A stretch of DNA of 48,887 nucleotides, from contig JBOZIK010000001.1 of the NCBI GenBank assembly GCA_051453625.1, positions 92,910,469 to 92,959,355 on the forward strand. The letters run 5' to 3'. The position numbers and the translations under genes were made by a program. The DNA comes from Welwitschia mirabilis. Taxonomy: Eukaryota > Gnetophyta > Gnetopsida > Welwitschiales. Of this stretch, positions 1 through 11,309 are shown piece after piece. Below the pieces are notes generated by a model. The model made no database searches and was not told where the DNA came from. It saw nothing but the letters and a program-made list of their open reading frames with translations. Numbering within the stretch: position 1 is the stretch's first letter; each line of letters begins with the position of its first letter.

Positions 1-200
1 CAGATCAAAACTGATTTTCAACCTGCCTTATCAAGACATACAAAATGGGATGAGGATAAGGACAAAAGGAAGAGAAATATATGGCATTCAAATCAGATCA
101 AAACTGATTTTCAACCAGCCTTATCAAGGCAAACAAAATGGAATGAGGATAAGCACAAAAGAAGGAGAAAAATATGACATTCAAATTAGATCAAAACTTA
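1..200. repeat. 93-bp tandem repeat, two full copies plus a partial third
   Basis: Copy 1 is 1-93 and copy 2 is 94-186; a third begins at 187 and diverges after about 14 bases. Each begins (C/T)AGATCAAAACT and contains CAAAATGG(G/A)ATGAGGATAAG. The unit is a multiple of three, but no open frame persists. The array may extend left of the window. Confidence 0.85.
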
Positions 201-1315
201 CTCTTACAAGGGCAATTTGTTAACTAAAATTGTGACTGACAATGGCATGTTACAAAGTTAAAATGGAGCTCTCAATCTGAACCAAATTGTCATTGCCACA
301 CTGCACTGACCAGCAAAACCCCTGAAGTTGCTCAACTATTAGGAATGAAAACTTCCAACAATACTAAGGAAAAATGGACTCTTAAACTTGATTATGTCTT
401 ATAGACTTCTTGCACTACTTGACAAAATTCGTTGGTTTCTGTTTATACGAAATTGCTTCTGGCAAACCATGTCGAAGCTTGAATCTTTTGAACCACACAT
501 CCATTCTTGAAGCATGTCTTTTCAGATTTAGCAACCTGACAAGAAGAGACTTTGGGCCATCAACAAACAATATATAGCCAAATCTCATGATAAATCACCA
601 TGATAATCTATCAACCAAAAGTATTTGTTAAAGCGTAATTCATATCATTGTCTACCACTAAAACAAGTCTGATTCATGACAAGCTTATTTCTTGTTGGTT
701 AGGACCATGCCAAGTTCAATATGTGTCATTACAAACCTTGCTTCAGTGAAGTATGTAATGATCCCAAACTGAAAAGCAATGTAAAACCTCAATAATAATA
801 AAATGCTGCTTGTTTTTTTATGCTTCAATTGCTGGAACATATTGCTATTTATGTTTTGGCTAAGTATGATATTTTTTTGGAATTACATCTTTTCTTACTA
901 TAATGTCATTTAAAAAATAATTAAGGATCTTAAGCACCTTTTACTAATAATAAGCTTTATGTTACCAAACACATTAGATAATAAACTAATCCTCTATTAA
1001 CTAACATTGTTACTTGTGTAATCAGTACTAACATTATTTACCAAACATAAAACAAGTACTACATTCTACGCCCTTTAATCTCTCATTACATTCCACCTCC
1101 ATGGTACTAACTATACACTTGTTGCTTTCAAAGCAGAACTTTTAGGTTGTTCCACATGATGCCTAACCCAATCTCCTCTCCTTGATTTATTTGATAAGTC
1201 ATGGGCTCCTGCCTATCCCAGCTAGTTAAGTCTAGGTAGACCTCCACATAGATGTTACTTGTTAATAGTTTGTAACTACGTAACTCTTATGTTCTATGTT
1301 TCAATTCATTGGATG
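201..1315. other. Stretch without recognisable genes
   Basis: AT-rich sequence with no open frame longer than about 60 codons and no recognised transposon domain. Around 950-1,050 the motif TTACCAAACA occurs twice, about 75 bp apart. I see nothing else in it. Confidence 0.5.
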
Positions 1316-1450
1316 NNNNNNNNNNATCCATCTATGTTCTCATTTCATCTAGCCATGTAAGTAGTCAAAACCAAGCCATCTTTCAGTTTTCAATAGGGTG
1401 ATCCATCAATTTGCCCTTTTTCAGTTATTTGGCAGCTAGGACGTGTTAAT

Positions 1451-1603
1451 GCATTGCATTAACACACACCCTAAGCCATGCTTACATAAATGACAATAAA
1501 AAATGGAAAGAAGAACTTCACATTTTTATGCATTACATTAACACACACCCTCAGCCATNNNNNCATAAATGACAATAACACATGGAAAGAACTTCACATT
1601 TTC
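1451..1603. repeat. 79-bp tandem duplication containing a small gap
   Basis: Unit 1 starts at 1,451 (GCATTGCATTAACACACACC) and unit 2 at 1,530 (GCATTACATTAACACACACC). Both run through CATAAATGACAATAA and GAACTTCACATTTT. Five Ns at 1,559-1,563 replace the equivalent of GCTTA in unit 1, so this gap may be an assembly problem at a repeat. Confidence 0.75.
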
Positions 1604-2397
1604 CAAGAATTTTGTTTTCTAGCATTTCCCTCCTACTACCTCTCCTGCATTGTATCTTCCAATCTTTGTATGTGAAGTAGTATTGGATACCACCTTGCAC
1701 CATCAAAGGGACACATGGACCTTTGTTATTGTAGTTTGTACTAATAACGTTTGATTCAATCTCCATCAATCTTGTCTTAATTTTTGTTCTTAACAATATG
1801 CAAATGTTTTTAATGATTTTCCATCCATGATGTCATGAAGCACTACCACTCTAGGGTTTCACAAATTCAGTTGACTTAATCATTAGTTGTGGATAGTTAA
1901 GCACTTAGAGCGGGAATTTTAATATTAGAGCAAGGTAGGTGAATTAATCATAGATACTTCAAAGTAGATAATTTGTAATGCTTTCTTCTATTCCTTTTCT
2001 TGTTATTCTTACTCTTCTAAAAGTTTGATATAAATACCAAAAACATGCTTAATGACCCATCTTTGTTAATTGGCAGCATTGACACATTAGCTTGCAGAGA
2101 CATCATCTAAGCAGATGATGACTTGTGTTAAACATACTGTTTGACCAGATGCCCTAGTTCATTCATTTTCAAATCATTATTAGAAAATGAAATTTCACTA
2201 TACCAAGGCATCATCTTTGTCCTATTCCACAAGTGGCCATAGAATGGAATTTAAATGCATTAAGGCATATAACCAAAATGCGACACGCACAAAGGCATAT
2301 AATTTATAATGGCATACACACATATAGCATCAGTTGTATTGAAGCATATCTAAGATCAAAATTTGACATCCTCCAATAATTATAGCATTGTAAATCA
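1604..2397. other. Stretch without recognisable genes
   Basis: AT-rich intergenic or intronic sequence upstream of the gypsy LTR. No coding similarity or structured repeat was seen. Confidence 0.45.
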
Positions 2398-3293
2398 TGC
2401 CTTGATGACCACAAATCCTTTTCCCATCCCTTGAATATTACCAAACCCCAAACATCCCAATATCCCATCCAAATCCTTCCCTGGGTTCAATATCTGCATT
2501 GGGCTTGACATCCCCTCTAGGCTTGATATCTTTAATTTAAAGGGGGGGTAAAGGAAAGAAAAGCAAAGAAGAAAAGATCTATATATAAAGCCCAAGATTT
2601 AGCAAAAGATCTTAACCCCACAAGGGCCAACCATATTTTGACACGCAGCAAAGTAAAAAAAAACCTAAATAGATATTTAGAAACCAATTAAACCCTGATT
2701 TCAAGGCCTAATCGCCAGATTCCAATTTACTACAATGAGTGATAATCAGAATCAAATAGAGAATTACCACAATAAAGCATTACCCACATACCTTCATTGC
2801 ATCCTTTACCCCATCCTTCAGAAATTATCTCCTCTTAGGCTCTCAATGCCATCAACCTTTCTCCAAACCTTAGCTTTCACTTGTCCCCAACACCAAACCC
2901 TTGCCCACATTTTGTGCATTTTGGGCATGCATGGGCCCCTATAATTGAAGATAGTCAATAAAAGGATTGTTTCAATTTGCTGTTTTCAAATTTCCAGTTA
3001 CATTTGGACAATTTTAAACCTTTTATAAGTTTGCCATTTTTGTTATTTTGGCAGTAATTTTGTTTTATAGTCTGCTTTTACACTTTATTCCTAGCAATTT
3101 GGACTGTTTTTACAGGCTGTCTATTAGTGTGAGTTCTGTTCATTTTCTTTCTCATCTCCGCTGAGTGGTGAAAAACTTTCGTTCATTGCCCTTGCAAACC
3201 AAAACTAATTAAAGTCTTCCAATTCTGTCACTACCCTCCTATTAAGACCCTAAGTAGGGATGATCTCATAGGGGTTAAATTTCCACCCTTACA
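2398..3293 (+). repeat. 5' LTR of the Tat-like gypsy element
   Basis: The segment begins TGCCTTGATGACCACAAATC and ends CCACCCTTACA, the TG...CA form of an LTR. It is about 896 bp long. A diverged second copy lies at 24,811-25,669 in the same orientation, sharing the start, the GGCTTGATATC motifs, the AAAGCCCAA(A/G) block and the TAGGG...ATCTC end block. A primer-binding-like sequence follows directly. No target duplication could be confirmed. Confidence 0.72.
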
Positions 3294-3297
3294 GATT

Positions 3298-3314
3298 TGG
3301 CACTTGTCGAAGGG
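3298..3314 (+). other. Primer-binding site, tRNA-Asp-like
   Basis: GATTTGGCACTTGTCGAAGG follows the LTR end. It resembles the ATTTGGCGCCGTTGCCGGGG site used by many plant Athila/Tat elements, with a small deletion and several substitutions. Position just after the CA end supports the assignment. Confidence 0.5.
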
Positions 3315-3529
3315 CTCGTCCATTCTCAGCCATTATAGTGTTGAATCAAGATTCTGTGTTGTTGTTTTCTCATTATCTTTGTGTTAAGAATTGTACTTCA
3401 TTATTTGCACAAGTTCATTTTCTCAAATATAAACCTTTAGCATGATACATTGAAACACTGTTTTTACAGATTTAACTACACTCTTACAAAACTTCATTTC
3501 AGGCATTAACATTCTTAACATCACTCTTT

Positions 3530-3970
3530 GGGCCTAATACTCTAGGTCATTACCTTGGGTTTGAATCCTCAACTTCAATTTTGAACGTGATATCTATGGG
3601 CTTGATATCTCTAAGCCTAATATCTCCCAAGTCCTCCCTAGGCATGATTATCTTCTGGCTTGATCTCTCTCCCTACTTTTGGATGTGATATCTGTAGATG
3701 TCATATCTCCAAACATCATATCTCTTCTCTACCTCTAGGCATCATATCTCTAGGCTTGATAACCGTAGGCCCCATACCTTGGGGTGTGACATGTCTAGAC
3801 CTCATCTTCTTAGGCTTGATATCTCAAACCTTACCATCTACAGGAGTAAATCTTGGCTTGATACCCAAAGGCCTAATATTTCCTTATGTCCAACAGGGCA
3901 TGATGCCTATAAGTCTTTATGGCCTCATATGTTTAGGTTCCAACACTGGGCTTGATTTCTCCTCTTAATT
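3530..3970. repeat. Degenerate GGCTTGATATCTC minisatellite
   Basis: About 15 imperfect units of roughly 20-30 bp carry the core TAGGCTTGATATCTC or variants (GGCATCATATCTC, GGCTTGATAACC). The same core occurs two to four times inside each LTR copy (2,500-2,535 and 24,885-24,955), so the array probably expanded from LTR-related sequence. The open frame across it (3,660-3,968) is a by-product of the repeat. Confidence 0.7.
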
Positions 3971-4040
3971 TTGGACCTAAATTCTTCCACACACATTGGC
4001 TTCAAATTAGCATCACATGGTTTATCTAAGCTTATCCCTC

Positions 4041-5800
4041 ATGGCTACTTTGGCTAGTACTAATCGAAACCTTGCTACCCGCACTGTCACTCTTATTGAT
4101 GCATAAAAACACCTCAATCTTTGTGTTAAATTGTGGATGGTAATAAACTTAAGTGACACAACACATGGGTAAGTAGCTTACCACAAAATGGACCATGGAC
4201 TCAATCACTGCAACCATAATGATCCAACTTTCAATCACCAGCTTGTTGAAAGATAGGTCCATTTGGTCTAGTGATCAACCACCCTCAACAAAAGAACCAC
4301 AAGGTCTACTTTGCAAAACATTAATGAGGAGTCCGACATGACTGATGATAAGAAAGTTGAAAACCATGCTAAAGAAATAGCTCAAGCTAAACAAAACACC
4401 AAACCTAAACGTCCTATATGATAGCCTAACATGCGTCCTAAGCCAAAACCCCCCACAAAATACTCTCTAGACTCCCATTAGAAACCTTTGGATCTCTCGT
4501 ACGTGCCTAAGGCAAGCATCCTTTTAATTGTGCTCGGACTTCAAGACAGACAACTGACATAAATATAGATGACAACCTTTTGAAAATCTATCATTGTAGA
4601 AAAGCCTACAATCCTTCAAGGCCCATTGGCCCTAAAACACCTTTTCAAGGACAAAACCTTAAGATAGAAACGTCAATCCCAAACAAAAGAACCCAGTAGA
4701 AGATCATGACAATATTGAGAAGGATTACACTAGGATCCCTCAATAATGAAACAACAAACTCTACCAGATTACCAATCTTAATGAGAGGGAGGTCATGTCA
4801 CCCCATGACAAACCAAGCAGCAAACCCTAAAGGCACTCAACCCAACATGCCCCTTCAACCATGTCAACATTAACACGCCCATAATGAGCCAGAACCTAGA
4901 AACCGCTACAACAAAAATCGAAACGAAAGAATCTCGAGACCACCTCTTCTGTCTTCGTCATCATGACATAGTTTTGATGATGACAAGAGTTACCAATCTA
5001 GGCACCAATGTAGGCATCATAGAAGGAATCAAAATTGTTAAGGTGATCATCAATCTTATCCTCAATTTGATAACACCGAAAACTTTATACCATAAAATCC
5101 CATGGGAGTACCCCAAGCAAATCAACCTCAAGGAGATTCCAACCGGTTAAATCTCATCCAACAACTTTGGAGGGAAGTCCAACCACTTCACTCTAGACAA
5201 CCGGATCTCTTGTTAGGTGACATAAGCTCATTAACAAGAAACACTATCTAGCCTAGCATATCCATACCTCATTTACCATAGGGCATTGAAGTTCCTCACT
5301 TTGAGAAATTCAATGGAGAGGTTAACCTATAGCCCATGTTAGAACCTACCACAATTCCTACATTATGTTTGCACACAACCAAGTGGCTAAAATCATGTTC
5401 TTTTGCCACTGCCTCATAGGATATACCCCAGATTGGTATCGATACTTACTACAACACTCAATGACAAATGAGTGATAACTATTCCAGCTCTTCCCACTAA
5501 AACTCTCCATAAACCAAACCATAAATGGCCTTTGGCTGACCTTCCTCAAAGCTTCTCAAGAAAATGATGAATCAACTGTCAACTTTATCATTCACTGAAC
5601 CAAAGCATCACAGGCATTCCCTCCACCTCTCAACGATATTAGTATTTATTTTTATAAGAAAAGCTATTCCTATTCATGCAGTCCAAGATAGTTTGCATGA
5701 ATACTACATCTTTTAGGAGAACATTCACAACCTACAGATGCATTGAAGAGGTAGTTATTCACCAAAACGACCTAGTTCGAGCTCCTACTAGTAGGAGAGT
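4041..5800 (+). pseudogene. Gypsy (Tat-like) gag, N-terminal part, decayed
   Basis: A possible start, MATLASTNRNLATRT, lies at 4,041 and is soon broken by stops. Around 5,280-5,300 the frame reads HFEKFNGEV, the type of motif that opens a retrotransposon gag domain. At 5,370-5,640 broken frames contain AKIMFFCHCLIGYTPDWYRY and later ASQENDESTVNFI followed by TKASQAF, which match the general gag pattern of a conserved W followed by Q..ES...F...F. Several stops and frame changes make it non-functional. After about 5,800 the frame is interrupted by another repeat and resumes near 7,000. Confidence 0.6.
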
Positions 5801-5814
5801 ACCCTGTCCTAAGA

Positions 5815-6960
5815 CGGGATCAAAAGCACCCTAGAGGGGGTGAATAGGGTGTTTATTAAAAATAAATATTTATCTAATAAGAGTAACTAAATCTTGCTTA
5901 AGTAAATGAATCAGAGTGAATGAAAGAACAAAAGCAAGCAGAAGAAACAAACAAATAGAAAGTGTGCACCAAAGATTTATAGTGGTTCAGCAATCCCTAC
6001 CTACTCCACTCTTAGAGGGTAGTAACATGCTCTCAGCCTCCTCGTTTCCTTAGAAAACCCTTCTCCAAGAACAACTTACAACATCCTTTACCAATAGTCA
6101 CTTACACCACCCTTTACCAAGGGTCACTTTACAACACCTTCACCAAGGGTCACTCTACAACACCCTTCTCTTAAGGGCCAACTTGCTCAATCCAATAAGC
6201 ACTCACAAGAGACCAATCAAATACAAGGCCTGATAGTTGGTGTACCTTTTATGCATAGTATATCAGTTATAGATTCAATATCTCTATAATAGGTAGATAT
6301 CTCAATGCAGTACAAAGAGAGAATGGTGCAATGCAGGAGCAAAGATAGACAAGAAGAAGCTTTCTTTCACAAATTGATTATTCACAAGTCAGTTCAACAT
6401 TGGTATGGTTCTAATCACCACATTTTATATGAGGGCAAGAACATAACTGTTGAAGACAGAAGTGGGAGGTAGTCATTCTCGACCTTCGAGATGCTAATTC
6501 ATATCTAGTAAACATTAGGAGTAGATAAGCCTTGATTCCTTTCTAATTTGACTTCAATTTGTGCCCAATGTTCACTTTGCTCCATGCCCCAAACATCCCA
6601 CAATCAATCCTAGATGTCCCAACTACTCTTTGGTAATCTTCCACAAAACTCGGGATGTCCCACCAAAAACCCGGAAGGTCCCAGGTCCCATGGCTGAGAA
6701 ATTTGAGACATCCCATAGAAAATCTGGGATGTCCACATAATTTGCACCTGGCTTTTGACTTGAAGAAACTTGGATTCCTTCAATGAGCAGATCATGAGAG
6801 ATAGCAAGGATCTTTACTTCAACTTTGATCTTCGTGAGCTGGTTAGACACTTCATCTTGTTCATCATTGAAACTCCTCATTTGTTTGCTCCAACAAAATG
6901 ATCAACGTGGTAAACCAACCACAACTAACAAGACAAATCAAGGAAAGAACAAAGACTTGC
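5815..6960. mobile_element. Dispersed non-coding repeat inserted in gag
   Basis: The block begins near GGATCAAAAGCACCCTAGAG and GGTGAATAGGGT, then has a poly-purine stretch and ATAGTGGTTCAGCAATCCCT. Related sequence starts at about 25,730 (GGATCAACCCTCAAAAGAGG, GGTGAATAGGGT) and a shorter relative lies near 35,090. It contains a 26-bp minisatellite (6,073-6,179) and several GGGATGTCCC-type motifs (6,590-6,740). No protein is recognisable. It separates the two parts of gag, so it probably inserted there, perhaps as a solo LTR or large non-coding element. Boundaries are approximate. Confidence 0.5.
6073..6179. repeat. 26-bp minisatellite, four copies
   Basis: Units 6,073-6,098, 6,099-6,124, 6,125-6,150 and 6,151-6,179 share CACTTACAACACCCTTTACC and then AAGGGT, with a few substitutions per unit. 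The period is exactly 26 for the first three. Confidence 0.85.
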
Positions 6961-6999
6961 TCAACTATGTAGATTGGGGTTAAACACCACAACATGCCC

Positions 7000-7560
7000 A
7001 ATGGATAGAGCAGGTAAACTAGATGCGACCAATAAAGAAAAAATAACCAAAAAAGAAATAATAAAAATCATTTTCAAAACTAAAATAAAGGCAATGCACA
7101 AACGAACCAAGCAAGTAGGAACAAGAGGAATCTAGAGGACTACACACCATTACCATGCTTATGAGCATAGACCCTTCAAGAGCTCATCAATTCTATGCCA
7201 ATAGAGTTACTTGAGCCAATGTCTGTTTAATTCGACCAAAACCATCTACCTCTAGCTTGGTGCAATCCAAATGAACATTGTGCCTATTAGAGAGTCTCAG
7301 TTCATGACACTAAATGATGCATTGCCTTGAAGGACCTCATCCAAAGGATGATTGTTCAAGGAAAAATTGTGCTTGAACCTAATAACCCTAAACAACCTAT
7401 TAACCAAGCCCTTCAGATCTTCAACAACGCATTTAAGCAAACAACCATCAAAGGGTTGGGCAAATTGTTATGAGCTTCGATGAACATTTCATCATAACTA
7501 CCTTAGATGAAGAAGAGGATGATGTTGACATCCAATAAACCATGCCCCTTGTTATAAGAT
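7000..7560 (+). pseudogene. Gypsy gag, C-terminal part
   Basis: Around 7,300-7,440 one frame reads HDTK, a stop and CIALKDLIQRMIVQGKIVLE, then QALQIFNNAFKQ. The pattern matches the C-terminal gag region of Athila/Tat elements, where a C..H....H....C knuckle is followed by LK..I...I..G.I. Cysteine and histidine positions are partly lost and several stops are present. About 7,560-8,100 is a proline- and asparagine-rich spacer with no clear domain. Confidence 0.55.
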
Positions 7561-8126
7561 CAACAACCAACTAAAGACCTTACCCCCCTCGAAATAACCC
7601 ATCCAATACACACCAAACTCATAATCTGCAACCACTGGCTATTGCTTCAGTAAAACACAAAACATATTAAACCAAACAGCATCCAATCAATATCCACTTC
7701 TTCCTATCCTGCCAAATCCTCTCGTAATCCATTATATTATGCATGCCCTATGTCATCCATCCCATGGTTCAACCAATAGCAGCTAATCCAATAACCTATA
7801 TCCATTGACCATAGCAGCAACATCAATAACACTCAAAACCAAGCTTTAAACCCTAATCTTTGTCCAACAACAAATCCCTAAGGTCCTAGCATAGAAAATC
7901 CAAGAACCATAGCTAAAACAACAAGGGCCAAACAATCCTCCTATGCAACAACTACCAGAGCAAGCACAACCTAGCACCTTCAAGACCCATGTAAGGAAAA
8001 GACACTACCACCCCCAAATGCAAAATCCCAAACATTAGAGATCCTGAAATTGCAAAAAACAAACCTTCCATTATACAGTGTTATCAAACTCTCTCTAGTA
8101 CATTACAACGCCTTAAAGAACATTCT

Positions 8127-8720
8127 ATGAAATATCCTAGTTTCAAGGGGTGTACTACCCTAGTACCTCCAATCATCAATGTGTTATCAAATCAAAGCAC
8201 AACCCTCGAAGCTGCCTTAGACTTAGACATTCATTGTATGATATACAAGGATGAGGATATCGAAATGGCTAGTCCAACCCATTATGACACGTCCACATTC
8301 TATGTGATATGTGTACAATGCCAAATGTACACTAGGAAATGCAAGCTCAGGATCCAACTTCATAACCTACCAATGTAGTAAATTGTTAGGCCTCGAGGAA
8401 AGAATAACCTTAACAAAGATCCCAAACCTACAAACCTTTGATGGAAACCTAACAATATGCATAGGATTCCTTGACATCCCATTAGAAGTTTGTTCACTCA
8501 CAGACAAAGCTCATTTAGTCGTTGTGGAAGTTAAGATGAATACAAACATCATCATAGGACTTCCCTAGTTAGGACAACATGGTGTAGTGAACTTCCTCTT
8601 ACACAAATAAATCAAAACCATGATTAATAATAAAGTTGCATCGTTATTGCAAATCCCTATCCATATTCATACATCAAAGCCAATAATAGTAGACAACCAA
8701 ACAACACCATTAGCATGACT
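8127..8720 (+). pseudogene. Gypsy aspartic protease (retropepsin) relic
   Basis: After a short open stretch (8,127-8,378), the frame from about 8,311 reads GNASSGSNFITYQCSKLLGL, then FDGN and IGFLDIPLEV, then VEVKMNTNIIIGLP, a stop and LGQHGVVNFLLHK. This is the order of a Tat-type retropepsin: the D(T/S)G active site, here decayed to ASSG; the FDG and IG.I.LPL strands; and the II(G)LPW flap region followed by the SLHQK-type extension. The tryptophan after GLP is now TAG. Reverse transcriptase, RNase H and integrase do not follow within recognition. Confidence 0.65.
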
Positions 8721-9190
8721 ATAGAGGATTTTAGTCCCCAATCTTTCTCTTACCTGATGCCTCAAAAACTAAACCCATGGATCTATAGTTTTCTACCACA
8801 TCAAACATGGAAACACCTATTGATGATACAAATAACCATATCATGATGGACTCTTCAGTGCATATGCTATGGACATGACTAGGATTTGGTGAATACAAGC
8901 TACCATATGATGATATGAACCAAGACAATGCAGGCACTTTAGTGCCTTCATCATCACACTAGTGAACAAATACTACTTTCCTATTTGGTTAGTAATTTTG
9001 TCATTTAACCAAGTAGTTGTGTAAATAATTATCTCCTATCCTCGGAAAAAAGAACAGAAAAAAGAAAACAAACAACAAAAAACAGAGTTATTTCCTATTA
9101 ACAAATGACATTTTTCATTATAATCATTCCCATTACTTACTCAAAAATCTTTACATCTTCATATTTGTACAAAAGTATGCCCTTCATTTT
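8721..9190. other. Spacer between protease and antisense ORF
   Basis: AT-rich, with fragments that could be decayed post-protease sequence, but no recognisable reverse transcriptase motif. A purine-rich run of AAAAAGAAAAC type at 9,045-9,085 may be a relic of a polypurine tract; this is weak. Confidence 0.35.
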
Positions 9191-11085
9191 TGGCTCGCAA
9201 ACGAAGCACTTCACGGGAATAGTTTTACATCAATATGACTCAAGGCGGAGCATATCGTTCCCTTGACGCATCCTTTCCAAACAAGTTAGCCTCATCAAAT
9301 CTAGGGGAAGGTCCAACTTCTTTTGTAGATGGTCCAAGTGCATCTTTTGATCCACTCAGACCAACCTCTCTTATAGTCCTGCTACCTCCCTTGCTTCGAA
9401 AACAAGAAGTCGACCTATCGAGACAATTGTTTCTTTTGGCATTATAGACACCTCTTCTCCATATATGATGGCAATGTGATAATTCCCTTCTTCCTCCTCA
9501 TATTTTTCATTGAGGTCCTCTTTTTCCAGAAACACCATCATCTTACTCATCTCTTGATCATAATCCTCAGTGAGCTTTTCATGTTCTCACATTTTTGCCT
9601 CCTAATGAACCTTACTCCTACTCATAAGATTATACTCCTTCACTACCAAGTTGTGGGGAAGGATCTCTTTGTCAATTTCTCTATAAAGGTCCTTCGTCAT
9701 CTAGTTCTTGTCTAATTCTATCCTTGTTGGTTCAGCTACGTGCTACATCAAATGCTTAGCTCTCTCAAGACCGATCACCATGGGAGGGTAATCTTGTTTG
9801 CCAGCTAATGGATGCTTCAAGAGAACAATAACTCTTCATTGGTCCTCCATTCTATGTATTGGTCCCTATTTCTCAATTTGTGTTTTAATCAATTCGGAAG
9901 TAAGTTGTGCGAGAGTTTCTTCGAACTTGGTATTCCCACAGACTTGGTCTTTCACTATCTCCACAGCATTTTCTACAATTCCTTTTTGTTTCACTCTTTC
10001 TCAGTGCCAACTGCCACCCCTCACAATTGGGTCAAAATTGATGCCAGGGCTCACATCTGCAAGCCATCTTAACCTTTTAGCTACACAAATAATGTCAAAA
10101 TCGAATAATTCAAACCCATACCAAAAATTATTTATAGCCAATCAATCATATTCACCAAAGCTTACTAGCTAAATAATATACAACATCCAAGGTCTTTTTA
10201 AATGGATCCTCTTAAAGTATCTAGCTCCTTAGTATTTGTCACTACCCCGAGAGCTAGTGAAGCTGGGATCAAGGGAAAGTCTAGTCTTTTCCCTTGTGGA
10301 TGAACTTTGTCTTCTTTTTGGTATCTACCATGAAAATTAAAAAAACCTCATCAATTATATAACAATCAATACATGCCAATAAACTTCAACAACCAAACTT
10401 AGTCAATACTTTGCTTCTTTTTACCAACCTCCTTTATGTTAGCCCCACCCCTTGGTCCTCCTTTTGCTAATTGAGGAGGCCCTAAAATGTCTAACAAAGG
10501 AATGCCTGCTCCCTCTCCTTCACTAGTCTTTTGTCGTTTGGCCGGCTCACTTTTGAAGTGGTCCGCCACCAGATCCAATTTTCACTTCCTTTGCTATGCT
10601 ATCATCTTTTTCAGTAGACCTTGCAACCACAACAAAACGGTCTGCATCCTACCTTCACCATGCAGCCCTATCCCTAACAATATCATAAACATGAGTGACA
10701 ATTCAAGATTAACACAAAAAGAAAGGGAAAAAAGGAGATAGGTATTGATAAATCATTAGACTTACCACTTCTTCTTTGAAGCATATAGGCCTTTAGTGCC
10801 TTGACTTGCCTATGCACCTCCTCCTAAGCCTTTTTCCAAACCGTTCACTTTCAGCGCTAGTATTCCTCTTGTGATTTTGCACTCTTGGCATGTGTTTGTT
10901 ACATGAACTGGGACTTAATGACCCCAATAAGGCCTTAGCCCTGTCGACGTGTTTCCACGTCAATCGTATGGTGGATCTAGCCTCTATTATCTTCCTATGT
11001 GGCTTCTACTCCAACGAAATTTTCTATAAATTGTATACAGTGGTCTTCTCCAAGGTAGGGTCACTCCGTTGTCTTAGGAGCCATT
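9190..11085 (-). pseudogene. Antisense coiled-coil ORF (aORF-like) of the gypsy element
   Basis: On the strand opposite to gag-protease, one conceptual protein can be followed with stops and frameshifts. It starts MAPKTTE near 11,083, continues EEVHRQVKALKAYMLQRRSG (about 10,800), DLVADHFKSEPAKRQKTSEG and GPPQLAKGGPRGGANIKEVG (10,580-10,420), then TKFEETLAQLTSELIKTQIE (9,880-9,960), and acidic coiled-coil blocks EHEKLTEDYDQEMSKMMVFL (about 9,550) and EKYEEEEGNYHIAIYGEEVS. Composition is charged and heptad-rich. Some Tat-lineage retrotransposons are known to carry antisense extra ORFs of unknown function downstream, which fits the layout. Function is unknown. Confidence 0.5.
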
Positions 11086-11309
11086 GACCCCCTCCTTGAA
11101 GATGCAAGCTCTAAAGATACACAATGTTAGACGACTATTGACAATACAGAAAAATGCAAAGACATTAATTGAGACATTAAACCAATTAAACCACAAAATG
11201 TTTTCTTCATTACTTAAGCTTCCCAACATCCAAAATAACATAGAAACATTTAACTACATATGAAACTATCTGAAAGGGAATATATCAGTATCAGCACAAA
11301 GATCAAAAA

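Noticed and set aside
3660-3968. 102-codon ORF at 3,660
   Set aside because: It lies wholly inside the degenerate GGCTTGATATCTC minisatellite and its sequence follows the repeat.
6073-6179. CRISPR-like array
   Set aside because: The 26-bp units are contiguous without spacers, so this is a minisatellite; the genome is eukaryotic.
11093-11115. GATGCAAGCTCT as the second terminal repeat of the hAT element
   Set aside because: It matches the other end poorly and the flanking 8-mers do not match.
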